Shown one piece after another: positions 26,788-35,525 of a DNA stretch of 64,000 nucleotides. The translations under genes were made by a program, and so were the position numbers. The notes beneath the pieces were generated by a model. It worked only from the letters and a program-made list of their open reading frames with translations, searched no databases and had not been told where the DNA came from. Source of the DNA: Streptomonospora mangrovi (GTDB lineage Bacteria; Actinomycetota; Actinomycetes; Streptosporangiales; Streptosporangiaceae); assembly GCF_027604915.1 (NCBI RefSeq), contig NZ_JAJAQC010000004.1:207016-271015 (forward strand). The letters run 5' to 3'. How positions within the stretch are numbered: position 1 is the first letter of the stretch; every line of letters starts with the position of its first letter.

Positions 26788-27807
26788 CTAGTCCAGCCGC
26801 AGCCACCCCGTCCGCACCCGCCAGTGCCGCCCCGACCGCAGGTGCGCAACCACCGCCCGCTCCAGCCGCGTCCGCTGCGGCACCGCCTCCACCTCCACCC
26901 GCGGCCGCCAGAACACGAACCGGAACACGTCGGCGTCACCCGACACCTCCCGCTCCTCCTCCACCAGCGTGAACCGCCGCTGGAACGCCACGATGTTGGA
27001 GGACTCCGGCAGGTACTCCGCCAACTGCGGGTCCAGCAGCCACGACGAGCACGACGCCAACGGGTAGTCCACCCCCAAGTGCGCGCGGAAGAACCCCCGC
27101 GCCCGCCCCAGCGACTCCCCCACCCGCGCCGCGTCCAGCCGACCCATCACCGGGATGTGCAGCCGCAGCACCGGCGCCCCCCACGCCCACTCCGGCCCCC
27201 GCCGCGCCGCCTCCTCACGCGGATACCACGCCACCGGCCCCTCCGCACCCGCCCGGTTCGGCTCGTACTGCAACCGCCCCAACTCATAGAGCCCGCCGCG
27301 GAAGTGCAGCGCCATCCACGTCGACGTCTCCAACCCCAGCCGCCCGTACATGGTGCGCGTCTGGGCCACATGCCGCCCGGTGTCGGCCACCGTCGCCGCC
27401 GACACCTCCTCCGGCACCCCGTGTGCCGCGTGATGGGCCCGCAGCAGCGGCACCGCCGCCGCCAGCGCCACCAGCACCGCGCACCGCACCCGCACGTCCG
27501 CCGCCTCCACCAGCACCGGCCAGTCGCGCCACTCCCGCCGCCCCCGCGCCAGGTCGTCGGCCAACCGGGCATACATCCGCTCCACCACCCACAGCAGCTC
27601 CACCGGCCACCCCGCGTCCGGCCACGCCGCCACCAGCTCCTCGGCATCACCCGGCGCCAGCCCCAGCGGCGCCACCGCCGCCCGCGCCCGCTCCGGCGGC
27701 GCCACCGGCACCCCGCCCTCGGGCAGCGGCAGGTCCGCGGCCTCCTCCAGCCACACCCGAACCGCCTCGCCCAACCCGAACCGTCGTGTCACCGCAGCAG
27801 CGTCCAT
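26788..27807 (-). CDS. acyltransferase-domain protein (GNAT-like N/C-terminal domains)
   Basis: About 339 aa. The sequence follows the actinobacterial pair of N-acyltransferase N-terminal and GNAT-like C-terminal domains: a helical N-terminal part (1-120), then YGRLGLETSTWMALHFRGGLYELGRLQYEP near 190, LRLHIPVMGRLDAARVGESLGRARGFFRAHLG near 240, and SWLLDPQLAEYLPESSNIVAFQRRFTLVEE near 285. The activity is not established. ATG 27807 is chosen as the start of the conserved part; CAGGAT six bases upstream resembles a leaderless -10. Although encoded on the minus strand, its codons end mainly in G, because the plus strand is C-rich throughout this stretch. Confidence 0.72.
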   Translation of the reverse strand: MDAAAVTRRFGLGEAVRVWLEEAADLPLPEGGVPVAPPERARAAVAPLGLAPGDAEELVAAWPDAGWPVELLWVVERMYARLADDLARGRREWRDWPVLVEAADVRVRCAVLVALAAAVPLLRAHHAAHGVPEEVSAATVADTGRHVAQTRTMYGRLGLETSTWMALHFRGGLYELGRLQYEPNRAGAEGPVAWYPREEAARRGPEWAWGAPVLRLHIPVMGRLDAARVGESLGRARGFFRAHLGVDYPLASCSSWLLDPQLAEYLPESSNIVAFQRRFTLVEEEREVSGDADVFRFVFWRPRVEVEAVPQRTRLERAVVAHLRSGRHWRVRTGWLRLD

Positions 27808-27965
27808 GCCCCCATCCTGGCGACCCCGCCGCACCGCCGCCACACCACCCCCGCACCCCGTGAGACCTGCGTCGCCCGCTCCAGAGGCGACCATCACACA
27901 CAGGGACATACTCTGGTACGAGACCGCACAACCCGCCCGACCACCGGACAAGGGGACCACCACCG

Positions 27966-29579
27966 ATGCCCGACCCGGCGCAGCACGTCCGCGACTGGCT
28001 GGCCGCCTACGACAGCCCCACCGCCGCCGTAGCCCACCTGCTGTGCGAGCGCCACCCCCGCGACCGCGTCGCCCTCACCGAGATCGGCCCCGACCTCGAC
28101 TCCCGCGACCTCACCTACGGCGAACTCGCCGACCGCTCCGCCGCGCTCGCCGCCGGCATGGCCGCCGCGGGCATCGGCCGCGGCGACCACGTGGCCACCC
28201 TCCTGGACAAAGGCACCGACCTCGCCGTCACCGCCCTGGCCGTCTGGCGCCTGGGCGCCGTCCACGTCCCCCTCCTCACCGCCTTCGCCCCCACCGCCAT
28301 CGCCCACCGCCTCGCCCACCCCGCCGCCAAACTCGTGGTCTGCGACGACGACCAGCGCGCCAAACTCGAGTCCGCCCCCGGCCGCCTCATCGCCACCACC
28401 GGCCCCACCGCCCACCCCGGCGACCACACCCTGGAGTCCCTCACCGCCCTGGGCGCCGGCGCACCGCCCCCGCGCCCCGCCGCCGTCGGCGGCAGCGCAC
28501 CCTTCCTCCTCCTGCACACCTCCGGCGCCGCCGGCGGCGCCCGCGCCATCCCCGTCCCCGTACGCGCCCTGGCCGCCTTCCACGCCTACCACCACTACGG
28601 CCTCGACGTGGACGCCGACGACGTCTACTGGAACACCGCCGACCCCAGCGGCACCTACGGCCTCTACCACGGCCTCATCTCACCCCTGCTCGCCGGCCAC
28701 CGCACCCTGCACCTGCGCGCCGGCTTCGACCCCGAACTCACCCTCGACGTGCTGGCCACCTACGAGGTCACCAACCTCGCCGCCTCACCCACCGTCTACC
28801 GCACCCTGCGCGCCACCCTGAAGACCATGCCGCCCGAGATCGCCGTACGCCGCCTCTCCAGCGCCGGCGAACCCCTCAGCGCCGACGTCGTCGACTGGGC
28901 CGCCGACGCCTTCGGTGTCGCCGTGCGCGACCACTACGGCCAGACCGAACTGGGCATGTGCGTGGGCCACCCCAACCACCCCGGCCTCACCGACGAACCC
29001 GCCCCCGACTCCCTGGGCATCGCCCTGCCCGGCTGGACGGTCACCGTGCTGGAGCCCGTCGCCGACGAGGAGGCGCCCCCCGGCGCCTTCGGCCGCATCG
29101 CCGTCGACACCAAGGCCAGCCCCCTCATGTGGTTCACCGGCTACGCCGACGCCCCCACCGCCACCGCCGCGCGGTTCACCCCCGACGGCCGCTGGTACCT
29201 CACCGGCGACACCGGCACCCGCGACCGCCAGGAGCGGCTGTACTTCGCCTCCCGCGACGACGACGCCATCCTCACCTCCGGCTACCGCATCGGCCCCTTC
29301 GACGTGGAGTCGGCCCTGCTGGAGCACCCGGCCGTGGCCGAGGCCGCCGTCTACGGCGTGCCCGACGACCTGCACGGTCAACTGGTGGCCGCCACCGTGG
29401 TGCTGCACGAGGGGCTTGAGGGCGACGACCGGCTCGCCGAGGAGCTGCGCGAAACCGTGCGCACCCGCTTCGCCGCGCACGCCTACCCCCGCCGCATCAC
29501 CTTCGCCGACCACCTGCCGCGCAGCCCCTCGGGCAAGATCCGCCGCACCCGCCTGGCCCCGCCGCCGCCCCGCGCCTGA
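27966..29579 (+). CDS. AMP-binding acyl-CoA synthetase family enzyme
   Basis: 537 aa adenylate-forming enzyme. The P-loop motif is altered: LLLHTSGAAGGARAIPV instead of the usual TSGTTGxPK, so the Lys is absent. HYGQTELGMCVGHP (A5) and YLTGDTGTRDRQERLYFASRDDDAILTSGYRIGPFDVES (A7/A8) are intact, and the catalytic Lys of SPSGKIRRTRL (A10) is present near residue 522. The layout resembles medium-chain or aromatic acyl-CoA synthetases. Substrate and pathway are unknown, and it stands alone. ATG 27966 has AAGGGGACC upstream, and a TACTCT hexamer at 27909-27914 may be its -10. Confidence 0.85.
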   Translation: MPDPAQHVRDWLAAYDSPTAAVAHLLCERHPRDRVALTEIGPDLDSRDLTYGELADRSAALAAGMAAAGIGRGDHVATLLDKGTDLAVTALAVWRLGAVHVPLLTAFAPTAIAHRLAHPAAKLVVCDDDQRAKLESAPGRLIATTGPTAHPGDHTLESLTALGAGAPPPRPAAVGGSAPFLLLHTSGAAGGARAIPVPVRALAAFHAYHHYGLDVDADDVYWNTADPSGTYGLYHGLISPLLAGHRTLHLRAGFDPELTLDVLATYEVTNLAASPTVYRTLRATLKTMPPEIAVRRLSSAGEPLSADVVDWAADAFGVAVRDHYGQTELGMCVGHPNHPGLTDEPAPDSLGIALPGWTVTVLEPVADEEAPPGAFGRIAVDTKASPLMWFTGYADAPTATAARFTPDGRWYLTGDTGTRDRQERLYFASRDDDAILTSGYRIGPFDVESALLEHPAVAEAAVYGVPDDLHGQLVAATVVLHEGLEGDDRLAEELRETVRTRFAAHAYPRRITFADHLPRSPSGKIRRTRLAPPPPRA

Positions 29580-29672
29580 GCCCCGGCGCACCGGGCGCGG
29601 ACCGTGGCCGCGAACTGGCCCGGCGGGCCGCGGGCGGCGTACCGTGTGGGGCCGGCCGGTCAGGCGGAGCGG

Positions 29673-29978
29673 TCAGCTCCGGGGCAGCGCCTCGGCCGCC
29701 AGCGCGTCGATCCGCGCGGCCATGTCCAGGTCGGCCCGGGTGATCCCGCCGGCGGCGTGGGTCGTCTGGTGGAAGGTGACCGTGGTGTAGCGGATGTCGA
29801 TGTCGGGGTGGTGGTCGACCTCCTCGGCGGCGCGGGCCACGGCGGTGACCAGGTGGATGCCGCTGATGAAGTCGGGCATCTCCACACTGCGCCGCAGCGC
29901 CCCCGCCTCGCGGTCCCACTCCCAGCCCTCCAGGCCCGCCAGGCCCTCGGTGATCTGCTCCTCGCTCAGCAGCGCCAT
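29673..29978 (-). CDS. phhB: pterin-4a-carbinolamine dehydratase
   Basis: 101 aa, full length for PCD/DCoH. The signature is visible at residues 52-76 (EEVDHHPDIDIRYTTVTFHQTTH), whose His-His-Pro and downstream His residues dehydrate 4a-hydroxytetrahydrobiopterin. Pterin-dependent aromatic amino acid hydroxylase is not encoded nearby; in many bacteria the protein acts instead in molybdopterin or folate-related pterin metabolism. ATG 29978 is chosen over GTG 29984 because the GGAG is eight bases away rather than two. Confidence 0.9.
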   Translation of the reverse strand: MALLSEEQITEGLAGLEGWEWDREAGALRRSVEMPDFISGIHLVTAVARAAEEVDHHPDIDIRYTTVTFHQTTHAAGGITRADLDMAARIDALAAEALPRS

Positions 29979-30100
29979 CGCCACATCTCCTCACCTTGGT
30001 GTGCGGTCTCGCGTTGGCCGTCCTACCGCACCGCAGCGCGCGCCAACCGCGCTGGGGCGCGCCGGTGTGCCGCGCGGCGGCGCTCGGGAAGGATGACCGC

Positions 30101-30335
30101 ATGGCGGAGTCCTTTATGCCCGGCGGCTCGCAAAGCGGAGTGGTCCGCGTCGGCGACGCGGTCCACCGCCCCCCGGGCGCCCGCGGCGCCTTCGCGCGCG
30201 CTCCTTCGGCTGCTGGAGGACAGGGGCTGGCCCGGCGCTCCCCGGTACCGGGGGATGGACGGTCGCGGGCGCGACGTCCTGGCCTTCGTGCCCGGCCACG
30301 TCGCGTGGGATGAGACGAGCGCCTTTACGCCGTAG
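30101..30335 (+). pseudogene. phosphotransferase (APH-family) remnant, frameshifted and truncated
   Basis: ATG 30101 opens MAESFMPGGSQSGVVRVGDAVHRPPG, which matches the N-terminus of actinobacterial aminoglycoside-phosphotransferase-family proteins (…GGxxxxVVRVGDTVRRPxG). Around 30170-30200 the homology jumps one frame and continues as ALLRLLEDRGWPGAPRYRGMDGRGRDVLAFVPGHVAWDE, the next part of the same N-lobe. The second frame stops at 30333-30335, leaving about 75 residues of an expected 250 or more; the catalytic HGD and DxD motifs are absent. It is therefore a relic with a frameshift and loss of the 3' part. A sequencing error could explain the frameshift but not the truncation. Confidence 0.7.
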
Positions 30336-30431
30336 ATTCCTTATGTCCGATCAGCCGAGGCGGTGGCCAAGGATCCAACGGGGCACCGGAGCGGGGCGGA
30401 GACCCCGCCGGCATCACCTCGCCGGCAACGG

Positions 30432-31271
30432 CTACGCCTGGTCGTCGGGGTCCATCGGGACTCCGCCCGGCGGGTAGTCGTCCTCGTCCAGCTCCACCGA
30501 CGGCACGTCGCTGCCGCTGGGCGACACCGACGGCCCGCCCGGCGACGGGGTGGGCAGGGGCTGGTCGCCGTCCTCATCGGGGGTGGTCCCCTCCCCCGTG
30601 GGCGTGGGCGCCTCGGTGGGCGGCTGGGATCCGGGGGTGAAGGAGGGCGGCGGGTCCGGGGACTGCCCGGCCCTCGGCGCCACGGTCTGCAAGAGCAGGA
30701 ACAGCACCACCATCAGCACGCCGAACAGCAGCAGCACCAGCAGCAGGGCCGCCACCACGGTCCAGTTGGGGTGCGCCGCCGCGGCCGCCCCCGGCGGGGA
30801 GCGCCGCAGCCCCACGGCCCGCGACCACACCGAGCCCGCCGGCCGGCCCCCGCGCCCGGCCCAGTAGGGCGCATAGGCCGGGGCCGCCTCGGCCCCACCG
30901 CCCGCACCGCCCTTACCGGCGGCACCGAGCCCGCCCGCCGCCCCGGCCCCCGCTATGCCCACCGGCGCCAGGAACGCCTCCGCGCCGCTGCCCTGCCCCT
31001 CCCGCACGGCCACCCACACCGCCGCCGTGCCCGTCAGGTTGGACCCGGCCACCCGGGGGGCGCCGGGCACGCCCGCGCCCTTGCGCACCGCCGCGCGGAA
31101 GCGGTCGCGCGCCGCCGGGTCGGCCGCCGCGCCCGCGCTGAGCATGGCCACGGTGACCCCGCGCCCGCGCGCGTCGCTCCCCCGGTAGACGACCCCCTCG
31201 GCACGGGAGCTGACCCGCTCGCTCAGCCGGAACGGCCCGAGCTGGCGCGGATCCTCCTCTGCCAGCGGCAC
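30432..31271 (-). CDS. membrane protein with kinase N-lobe-like domain only
   Basis: About 279 aa. Residues 1-85 (PRQLGPFRLSERVSSRAEGVVYRGSDARGRGVTVAMLS…) follow the glycine-rich loop and first strands of a PknB-type Ser/Thr kinase N-lobe. The glycine loop is degenerate (SSRAEGVVY), the VAIK-type Lys is replaced by Met (TVAMLS), and there is no C-lobe with HRD or DFG. A Gly/Ala-rich linker leads to one strong transmembrane helix near residue 170 (TVVAALLLVLLLFGVLMVVLFLLL) and a Pro/Ser/Thr/Asp-rich extracytoplasmic tail. GTG 31271 is preferred because GAGGAGGG precedes it; an in-frame GTG at 31322 is possible. It is divergent from the MoxR operon and may share its regulation. No catalysis is expected. 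Confidence 0.72.
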   Translation of the reverse strand: MPLAEEDPRQLGPFRLSERVSSRAEGVVYRGSDARGRGVTVAMLSAGAAADPAARDRFRAAVRKGAGVPGAPRVAGSNLTGTAAVWVAVREGQGSGAEAFLAPVGIAGAGAAGGLGAAGKGGAGGGAEAAPAYAPYWAGRGGRPAGSVWSRAVGLRRSPPGAAAAAHPNWTVVAALLLVLLLFGVLMVVLFLLLQTVAPRAGQSPDPPPSFTPGSQPPTEAPTPTGEGTTPDEDGDQPLPTPSPGGPSVSPSGSDVPSVELDEDDYPPGGVPMDPDDQA

Positions 31272-31429
31272 GGCGAAGCCCTCCTCGCGCTTGTCGCAAC
31301 ATCCACACCAATGCCCCGACACGACCGGTTCCTCACGGCGCGAACGGGTAGCATCGCCGGTGCGTGACCATCAACGTACCCGGCGGCGGAGCACAGGCGT
31401 ATCCCGCCGCCCGCGGAAAGGCGGGAGAC

Positions 31430-32509
31430 ATGCCGGACACCGATGCCGCTGCCGGGCACGACGACGGCCCCGAGCCGCGCCGGCGCGGGGCGGCGGAGTC
31501 CACCGGCGAGCCCACCCGGCTGCTGCGCGCCGCCCTCCAGGAGGTCTCCACCGTCATCGTCGGCCAGGACCAGATGGTCGAACGCACCATGGTCGCGCTC
31601 ATCGCCCGCGGCCACTGCCTGCTCGAAGGCGTCCCCGGCATCGCCAAGACCCTGGCGGTGTCCACCCTGGCCAAGGTCACCGGCGGCTCCTTCTCCCGCG
31701 TGCAGTTCACCCCCGACCTCGTGCCCTCCGACATCGTGGGCACCCGCATCTACCGCCCCTCCGCCGAGCGGTTCGACGTCGAACTGGGTCCCGTCTTCGC
31801 CAACTTCGTGCTGGCCGACGAGATCAACCGCGCCCCCGCCAAGGTCCAGTCGGCACTGCTGGAGGTCATGGCCGAAAAGCAGGTCTCCCTGGGCGGCACC
31901 ACCTACCCCCTGCCCGACCCCTTCGTCGTCATCGCCACCCAGAACCCCGTGGAGTCCGAGGGCGTCTACCCTCTGCCCGAGGCCCAGCGCGACCGGTTCC
32001 TGATGAAGGTCGTGGTGCCCCACCCGCGCGCGCACGAGGAGATGGAGATCCTGCGCCGCATGAGCACCAGCCCGCCCGAACCCCACCAGGTCCTCGACCC
32101 CGTCACCCTGCTGGAGTTGCAGCGCGACGCCGAGCGGGTCCACGTCCACCAGCTCATCGCCGACTACGTCGTGCGCCTGGTCATGGCCACCCGCGAACCC
32201 GAGAACTACGGCGTGCCCGAACTCCGCCGCGTCCTGGAGGTCGGCGCCAGCCCCCGCGCCACCCTGGGCCTGGTCGCCGCCGCCCGCGCGCTGGCCCTCA
32301 TCCGCGGCCGCGACTACGTCCTGCCCGAGGACGTCCGCGTGCTGGCCCGCGACATCGTGGCCCACCGCCTCGTGCTCACCTTCGACGCCCTGGCCGACGG
32401 CGTCACCACCACCCAGATCGTCGACCGGGTGCTTGCCACCGTCCCCCCGCCCCGCGTCATCTGGGACGACCCGCCCGGCGGCGACCCCGCCGCCGTGGCC
32501 GCCCGGTAG
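31430..32509 (+). CDS. MoxR-family AAA+ ATPase
   Basis: About 359 aa. Walker A is seen as LLEGVPGIAKTLAVSTLAK near residue 64, and Walker B and its surroundings as FANFVLADEINRAPAKVQSALLEVMAE near 127. The sensor region follows in VIATQNPVESEGVYPLPEAQRDRFLMK near 167. MoxR ATPases work with VWA-domain partners as chaperones that mature or insert metals into other proteins. Here the next two genes encode exactly such partners (DUF58 and VWA). ATG 31430 has AAAGG eight bases upstream; GTG 31364, near a TAGCAT hexamer at 31349-31354, would extend the protein by 22 residues. The gap to the DUF58 gene is nine bases, so one operon is likely. Confidence 0.92.
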   Translation: MPDTDAAAGHDDGPEPRRRGAAESTGEPTRLLRAALQEVSTVIVGQDQMVERTMVALIARGHCLLEGVPGIAKTLAVSTLAKVTGGSFSRVQFTPDLVPSDIVGTRIYRPSAERFDVELGPVFANFVLADEINRAPAKVQSALLEVMAEKQVSLGGTTYPLPDPFVVIATQNPVESEGVYPLPEAQRDRFLMKVVVPHPRAHEEMEILRRMSTSPPEPHQVLDPVTLLELQRDAERVHVHQLIADYVVRLVMATREPENYGVPELRRVLEVGASPRATLGLVAAARALALIRGRDYVLPEDVRVLARDIVAHRLVLTFDALADGVTTTQIVDRVLATVPPPRVIWDDPPGGDPAAVAAR

Positions 32510-32518
32510 GCACCCGCC

Positions 32519-33496
32519 ATGGCCGAGCGCTACGTCGCACCGGGCTTCGACCCCCGCATGCACGCCGCCCTGCACCGCCTGGACCTGCGCGTCATCCGCC
32601 GACTGGAGGGCCTGCTGCACGGCGAGCACCTGGGGTTGCGCGCCGGCCCCGGCAGCGAACCCGCCGAGGCCCGCATGTACCAGCCCGGCGAGGACGACGT
32701 CCGCATGATGGACTGGTCGGTCACCGCCCGCACCACCCACCCCCACGTGCGCGACCTGGTCGCCGACCGCGAACTGGAGAGCTGGACCCTGCTGGACCTC
32801 TCGGCCAGCATGGACTTCGGCACCGTCCGCGAGCAAAAGCGCGAGATCGCCATCGGCGCCCTGGCCGCCGTCACCGTCCTCACCCAGCGCGTGGGCGACC
32901 GCTTCGGCGCGCACTTCCTGCACCGGGGCCGGCTGCGCCGCTGGCCCGCCCGCTCGGGCAAGGCCGCCCTGATGGCGCTGCTGTCCACCGTGGCCGCCGC
33001 GCCCCCCAGCGGCCCCGCGCCGCCCGGCGGCGCCACCCTCGCCGACGCCGTGGACGACCTCGCCCGCGCGCGCGGGCGGCGCGGCCTGCGCGTGGTCATC
33101 TCCGACTTCCTCGACACCCCGCCCGACTCCGGCCCCGCCGCGCCCGCCACCTGGGAGCGGCCGCTGCGCAGCCTGGCCGGACGCCACCAGGTCCTGGCGG
33201 TGGAGATCCTGGACCCCCGCGAACTCGACCTGCCCGACATAGGATTGGTCACGATGGAGGATCCCGAGACCGGGCGCACCCGCGAGGTCCGCCTCACCCC
33301 CAGGGTGCGGGCGGACTACCGCCAGGCGGCCCAGGCCCAGCGCGCCGCCGTGCGCGCCGGACTGCGCCGCTGCGGCGTGCCCCACCTGGTGCTGCGCACC
33401 GACCGCGACTGGGTCGTCGACATGGCCCGGTTCGTGATCGAGCAGCGCCGCACCGCCCACCGCCTGGCCCGCCACACACCGGCGGTGCCGCGCTGA
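32519..33496 (+). CDS. DUF58 domain protein
   Basis: 325 aa. The DUF58 signature lies near residue 50-100: ARMYQPGEDDVRMMDWSVTARTTHPHVRD followed by ELESWTLLDLSASMDFGT, where DxSxSM is a VWA-like metal site. The remainder is the VWA-like fold (RGRRGLRVVISDFLDTPP near 180, a DFxD-type strand). Such proteins are encoded next to MoxR ATPases and are presumed substrate adaptors. No membrane helix is seen, so it is cytosolic. It lies between the MoxR gene (nine bases before) and the VWA gene (100 bases after). Confidence 0.9.
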   Translation: MAERYVAPGFDPRMHAALHRLDLRVIRRLEGLLHGEHLGLRAGPGSEPAEARMYQPGEDDVRMMDWSVTARTTHPHVRDLVADRELESWTLLDLSASMDFGTVREQKREIAIGALAAVTVLTQRVGDRFGAHFLHRGRLRRWPARSGKAALMALLSTVAAAPPSGPAPPGGATLADAVDDLARARGRRGLRVVISDFLDTPPDSGPAAPATWERPLRSLAGRHQVLAVEILDPRELDLPDIGLVTMEDPETGRTREVRLTPRVRADYRQAAQAQRAAVRAGLRRCGVPHLVLRTDRDWVVDMARFVIEQRRTAHRLARHTPAVPR

Positions 33497-33596
33497 AGCG
33501 ATCCCGCGGGGGGCGCGCCGCCGCGGCCCCCGCCGCCCGACCGCACCCGCGCGCCGCGCGGCAGGACCCACGCAGGCAGGCAGAAAGGACGACCGG

Positions 33597-34544
33597 GTGA
33601 CCTTCCTCTCCGCTGGATGGCTGTGGCTGCTTGTGGTCCTGGCCGCCCTCGTCGCCGTCTACGTGCTGCTCCAGTACCGCCGCCGCGAGTACACGCTGCG
33701 CTTCACCAACCTCGCCCTGCTGGACCGGGTCGCCCCCGCGCGGCCCGGCTGGTGGCGCCACCTCAGCTCGGCCCTGTTCTTCCTCACCGTCGCGGTGCTG
33801 ATCGGCGCCATGGCGCGCCCGGCCATGCCGGTGGAGGTCCCGCGCGAACGCGCCACCATCATGGTCGCCATCGACGTGTCGCCCTCCATGGCCGCCAACG
33901 ACGTCGACCCCAACCGCCTCACCGCCGCCAAGGAGTCCGCCCGCGGGTTCGTGGAGTCCCTGCCCGACCGGTTCAACGTGGGCCTGGTCGTGTTCTCGGC
34001 CACCGCCAGCGTGGTCTCCTCCCCCACCCAGGACCACCAGGCGGTCACCGACTCCATCGAGAACCTCCAGATGACCCCGGGCACCGCCATCGGCGAGGGC
34101 GTGTTCACCTCGCTCCAGGCCATCAGCTCCTTCGACGAGGAGGCCGGCGAGGACCCCCCGCCCTCGGCCATCGTGCTGCTCTCCGACGGCGAGAACACCA
34201 GCGGCCGGCCCATCACCTCGGCCAGCCGCGCCGCCGCCGACATGGGCGTGCCCGTCTCCACCATCGCCTTCGGCACCGGCGCCGCCATCATCGAGATCAA
34301 CGGCGAACCCGTCGAGGCCGACATCGACAAGGACGCCCTGGAGCGCCTGGCCCAGGACACCGACGGCTACTTCTACGAGGCCGAGTCCGAGGCCGAGCTG
34401 ACCGAGGTCTACGACGACATCGGCTCCTCCCTGGGCAGCGAGACCGTCGACCGCGAGATCGTCACCCACTTCGTGGGCATCGCCCTGCTGCTGGCCGGCG
34501 CCACCGCCGTGGCCGCCCTCGCCTTCGGCCAGCGGGTGCCCTGA
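33597..34544 (+). CDS. VWA-domain membrane protein (BatA type)
   Basis: 315 aa. Two N-terminal membrane helices (residues about 6-24 and 57-77) flank a short loop, a VWA domain spans about 88-285, and a C-terminal helix lies near 292-312. The MIDAS motif is intact: MVAIDVSPSMAAND near residue 88, TPGTAIGEG near 162 and VLLSDGENTSG near 195. In the Bat/MoxR scheme this is the membrane-anchored partner of the ATPase. GTG 33597 has AAAGGA eight bases upstream. It closes the MoxR-DUF58-VWA operon, and a hairpin is seen at 34630-34652. Confidence 0.9.
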   Translation: MTFLSAGWLWLLVVLAALVAVYVLLQYRRREYTLRFTNLALLDRVAPARPGWWRHLSSALFFLTVAVLIGAMARPAMPVEVPRERATIMVAIDVSPSMAANDVDPNRLTAAKESARGFVESLPDRFNVGLVVFSATASVVSSPTQDHQAVTDSIENLQMTPGTAIGEGVFTSLQAISSFDEEAGEDPPPSAIVLLSDGENTSGRPITSASRAAADMGVPVSTIAFGTGAAIIEINGEPVEADIDKDALERLAQDTDGYFYEAESEAELTEVYDDIGSSLGSETVDREIVTHFVGIALLLAGATAVAALAFGQRVP

Positions 34545-34629
34545 CCCCGACCCGCCCGCCTCCTCGGCCCGCGCGATGGCCTCATCCGGCCACCCGGGAG
34601 CCTGGCCGCCGCGCGCGCCCTCCAACCTG

Positions 34630-34652
34630 GCGCACCCCCCGCGAGGGTGCGC
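34630..34652 (+). terminator. possible terminator after MoxR operon
   Basis: GCGCACCC and GGGTGCGC form a perfect 8-bp stem with a 7-base loop, 86 bases after the VWA gene stop and before the HAD gene promoter region. Confidence 0.45.
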
Positions 34653-34772
34653 GCCGGGGCCGCGGCCCGCCGGCCGCTCCACCGCCAACGGACGGCCCCA
34701 ACCGCGTTTCCCCAGCTCGCCGAGTATCGTGGGGATGTTTGCCCCCAAGTCGGGATACACGGAAAAGGACCC

Positions 34773-35525
34773 ATGCCCGCTACAGCCCCCGCCCCCGAGG
34801 CCATCTTCTTCGACCTCGACGACACCCTGCTCGACGACCGCGCCGCCAGCTCGGCCGGGCTGCGCACCCTCATGGAACTCCTGGGCCACCCCGACTTCGG
34901 CGCCGCGCGCCGCCTCTGGGACGTCCAGACCGACATCTCCTTCGGCGCCTACATCGCCGGCCGGCTCACCCTGGCCGAGCAGCGCCGCGAACGCGTGCGC
35001 GCCCTCGCCGTCCAGGCCGGCCACTCCCACATCGCCGACGCCGCCTGCGACGACCTCTACCAGCGCTACCTGGCCGCCCACCGCTCCGCCTGGGCGCCCT
35101 TCCGCGACGTCGCCCCCGTGCTCAACGACCTGGCCGGCAACGGCGTGCGCCTGGCCGTGGTCACCAACGGCATCGAGCAGTTGCAGACCGACAAGCTCGC
35201 CCGGCTGGGCATCGCCGACTACTTCAGCGCGGTCGTGTGCGCCGACACCGTCGGCGCCGGCAAGCCCGACCCCCGCATCTTCCACGTCGCCTGCCAGCGC
35301 GTGGGCGTGCCCCCCGCGCGCACCTGGCACGTGGGCGACCAGGTCCGCGCCGACGCCCTGGGCGCCATCGCCGCCGGCCTGCACCCCCTGCTCATCGACC
35401 GCCACGACGGCGGCGAGGCCGCCGCCCCCCACGACATCACCGTGGTCACCGGCCTGGACGAGGTCCGCAACCTGGCACGCGCCGCCCACACCGCCGCCGC
35501 CCGCCCCGCCGGCCCGGTCCTGTGA
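34773..35525 (+). CDS. HAD-superfamily hydrolase
   Basis: 250 aa. All HAD motifs are present: IFFDLDDTLLDD near residue 10 (nucleophile and acid Asp), LAVVTNGIEQ near 128 (Thr), GAGKPDPRIF near 162 (Lys) and WHVGDQVRADALGAIAAG near 185 (Asp). A helical cap domain lies between motifs I and II, as in haloacid-dehalogenase or phosphatase-type members such as YjjG. It is likely a phosphatase of nucleotides or sugar phosphates, cytosolic. ATG 34773 follows AAAAGGACCC. Its TGA overlaps the ATG of the Nudix gene by one base, so the two enzymes are co-translated. Confidence 0.88.
   Translation: MPATAPAPEAIFFDLDDTLLDDRAASSAGLRTLMELLGHPDFGAARRLWDVQTDISFGAYIAGRLTLAEQRRERVRALAVQAGHSHIADAACDDLYQRYLAAHRSAWAPFRDVAPVLNDLAGNGVRLAVVTNGIEQLQTDKLARLGIADYFSAVVCADTVGAGKPDPRIFHVACQRVGVPPARTWHVGDQVRADALGAIAAGLHPLLIDRHDGGEAAAPHDITVVTGLDEVRNLARAAHTAAARPAGPVL

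Noticed and set aside
19881..30391. Similar 30-bp segments at 19881-19910 and 30363-30391 as an intergenic repeat family
   Set aside because: Only about 70 percent alike with two copies; not enough to claim a repeat element.
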